From assembly GCF_009695865.1 (NCBI RefSeq), contig NZ_VUNB01000004.1:1-64000 (forward strand): a stretch of DNA of 64,000 nucleotides. Reading direction: 5' to 3'. This DNA comes from Allobaileyella intestinalis. Lineage in GTDB: Bacteria; Bacillota; Clostridia; Peptostreptococcales; Anaerovoracaceae. A program made the translations under genes and the position numbers. Below the pieces are notes generated by a model. The model worked only from the letters and a program-made list of their open reading frames with translations, did not search any database and was not told where the DNA came from. Positions within the stretch are counted from its first letter, which is position 1, and the number at the start of each line of letters is the position of its first letter. Below are positions 63,701 to 64,000 of the stretch, one piece after another.

Positions 63701-63890
63701 TGTTTGTTACAGAAGTCAGATCGACGCCGTCTTCGGAAACTATAAAATCTCTGTCTCCGGGAGAGCCGGAGCCGGGATCTGTTGTGATACTATCATTGCT
63801 GCTGTTGTTGGAATCAGAATCATCAAACCGGGAAAGAAAGTATTCAATTTCTTTCTCTTCCTGATTTCTGTCCTCTATTTCCTTTCGCAT
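60711..63890 (-). CDS. class A penicillin-binding protein (PBP1A-like)
   Basis: A 1059-residue bifunctional peptidoglycan enzyme from ATG 63890 (after GGAGGT; the frame upstream lacks a site). Order: a long, charged and Asn/Ser-rich cytoplasmic lead (1-about 150), one membrane helix (LRTLLVLFAIMVVILFIYCF), GT51 glycosyltransferase with E232 in LEDKTFWKHHGFNW and the SGTSTITQQLARNVY motif, a linker, and a transpeptidase with S681-x-x-K684 (SGSSIKPLS), SIN and KTGTTND motifs. The C-terminus is a low-complexity Glu/Thr/Pro then Gly/Thr tail (TTGGGTTGG repeats). Confidence 0.95.
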   Translation of the reverse strand: MRKEIEDRNQEEKEIEYFLSRFDDSDSNNSSNDSITTDPGSGSPGDRDFIVSEDGVDLTSVTNKDHKARRKVALFDKASRRYEKEKKNSNSMSGTHSKKKKSFLSGDTMKEKLTLLFKKENPNYRPGAGSTVNVKGKEVKNSLYLFSPLRTLRTLLVLFAIMVVILFIYCFIVISMAPKIDPSKLYDNIAESSTVYNDEGKAIDNVYYTEDRKFISYDDLPANAVNAFVALEDKTFWKHHGFNWTRMMGAVVQSVTGSGAISGTSTITQQLARNVYLPNIKSQRSIRRKVIEMYYASQIEHALSKKEIITAYLNTIYLGFGNYGIDTAAHSYFSKDPKDLSLEECAALAALPQAPDSYALVKLADSSTVTEGDTNIIMREPDTYICNDMSKDRRQTCLDLMEKQGYITKEQHDQVYNKPLIDFINPDIKTTTGNDSYFTDYMVNEVKKDLMKKYNITEEEASRMIYTGGLNIYSTLDSDAQNAIVKEFKDESNFPSLTGFRYDGNGNMLDSSGYVMLYKYSNFFDSSGNFIMGPDEATVNKNGSVTIKRGHRLNIYRTESNGIVDYSLEFKQTFINEDGVLNVYPGGYIKIPAEYKKLDKNNDLVISSKFFKKYPGQIQIDGSKVILTQDVYSLPSKVMQPQAAMVIVENGTGHIKAMVGGRNVVGRQLYNRTIHTRQSGSSIKPLSVYGAALQKSYELQAEGQKFSYHNVGNSRQGTSGYGDYLTAASTIVDEPLYFGGQQWPKNAENNFVGSVSFRKALQQSINTCAVKIQQQVGNEYSAEMLKKFGLTTVVTDTSESSNDMTPAALALGGFTHGVKPLEMAQAYASFPNGGVRKDSVAYTKVTDRNGKVLLKSKSGSHKVLDEGVAWIMTDLLKSVVSNGLGQPAAISGVQAGGKTGTTNDNYDIWFDGFTPHYTAVLWIGSDVNIKLTSMSNMAAALWGKIMNQIPKAKTGSYKKMPSDVVKSNGEYFTKGTETGVQKLVMKVEEETTTKEEEKKEETTTQTTPSTPSTPTTPSTPDSGNTGGTTGGNTGGGTTGGGTTGGTTGGGTTGGGTATP

Positions 63891-64000
63891 CTCATACCTC
63901 CTGAAATTGGGAACATAGATTACAGTATTATAGCATAATAGAAGGCCCATATCCCGGAATACGTAAATTTAAGCAATAATTAATAAAAATTCTTTTATCT

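Overview
The window looks like a low-to-medium GC Clostridia genome (Bacillota). Evidence is strong AGGAGG-type ribosome binding sites, occasional TTG/GTG starts, a class I tetrahydrofolate riboswitch ahead of an ECF folate S component, an ECF thiamine S component, a Bacillus-style TTAACAT direct repeat upstream of a phosphate module, GntR, MarR and ArsR regulators and tight gene packing. No rRNA, tRNA or CRISPR array was seen.

Region 1 (about 1-9,900) is an accessory, mosaic zone. It holds a zinc-less Sir2-like gene with a non-ATG start, then an intact MarR plus two radical-SAM genes (the 'radical SAM mobile pair' arrangement) behind a promoter with a perfect 14-bp inverted repeat. Next come gene wreckage (GyrI-like, GNAT and unrecognised fragments), a membrane-anchored orphan protein, and a second orphan protein whose leader has a 22-codon reading frame and a ribosome site inside a palindrome. 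A 2.8-kb ArsR/radical SAM/DsbA cassette lies between two diverged direct copies of the 3' end of a large serine recombinase gene. These remnants suggest repeated arrival and decay of integrative elements.

Region 2 (about 10,000-17,000) holds small stress and detoxification genes: ogt, a GyrI-like protein, an esterase, an FMN-binding oxidase-like protein, a nitroreductase broken by an amber codon, a DUF1295 membrane enzyme divergent from a TetR regulator, and an ArsR plus an arsenite permease that has lost its N-terminus.

Region 3 (about 17,000-38,600) is dominated by cyclic-di-GMP signalling: five GGDEF and/or EAL proteins of different architectures, two lone type IV pilin-like proteins, and between them transporters (a frameshifted TauE/SafE-type permease, MATE, AEC, CDF), an Asp/Glu racemase-like protein, a TIM-barrel protein, an HAD phosphatase and the THF-riboswitch/folT/folC folate module.

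Region 4 (about 38,800-63,900) reads as ordinary chromosomal backbone: a YbaK-type deacylase, a Pho-like module (Na/Pi cotransporter, response regulator, histidine kinase), an acyl-CoA ligase, MTA/SAH nucleosidase, a two-part ThrE exporter, ThiT, a GntR-type regulator that is an internal duplication, the argG-argH-argF operon, cardiolipin synthase, SstT, MetY, an NSS transporter and a class A penicillin-binding protein. Several clear factor-independent terminators separate these units.
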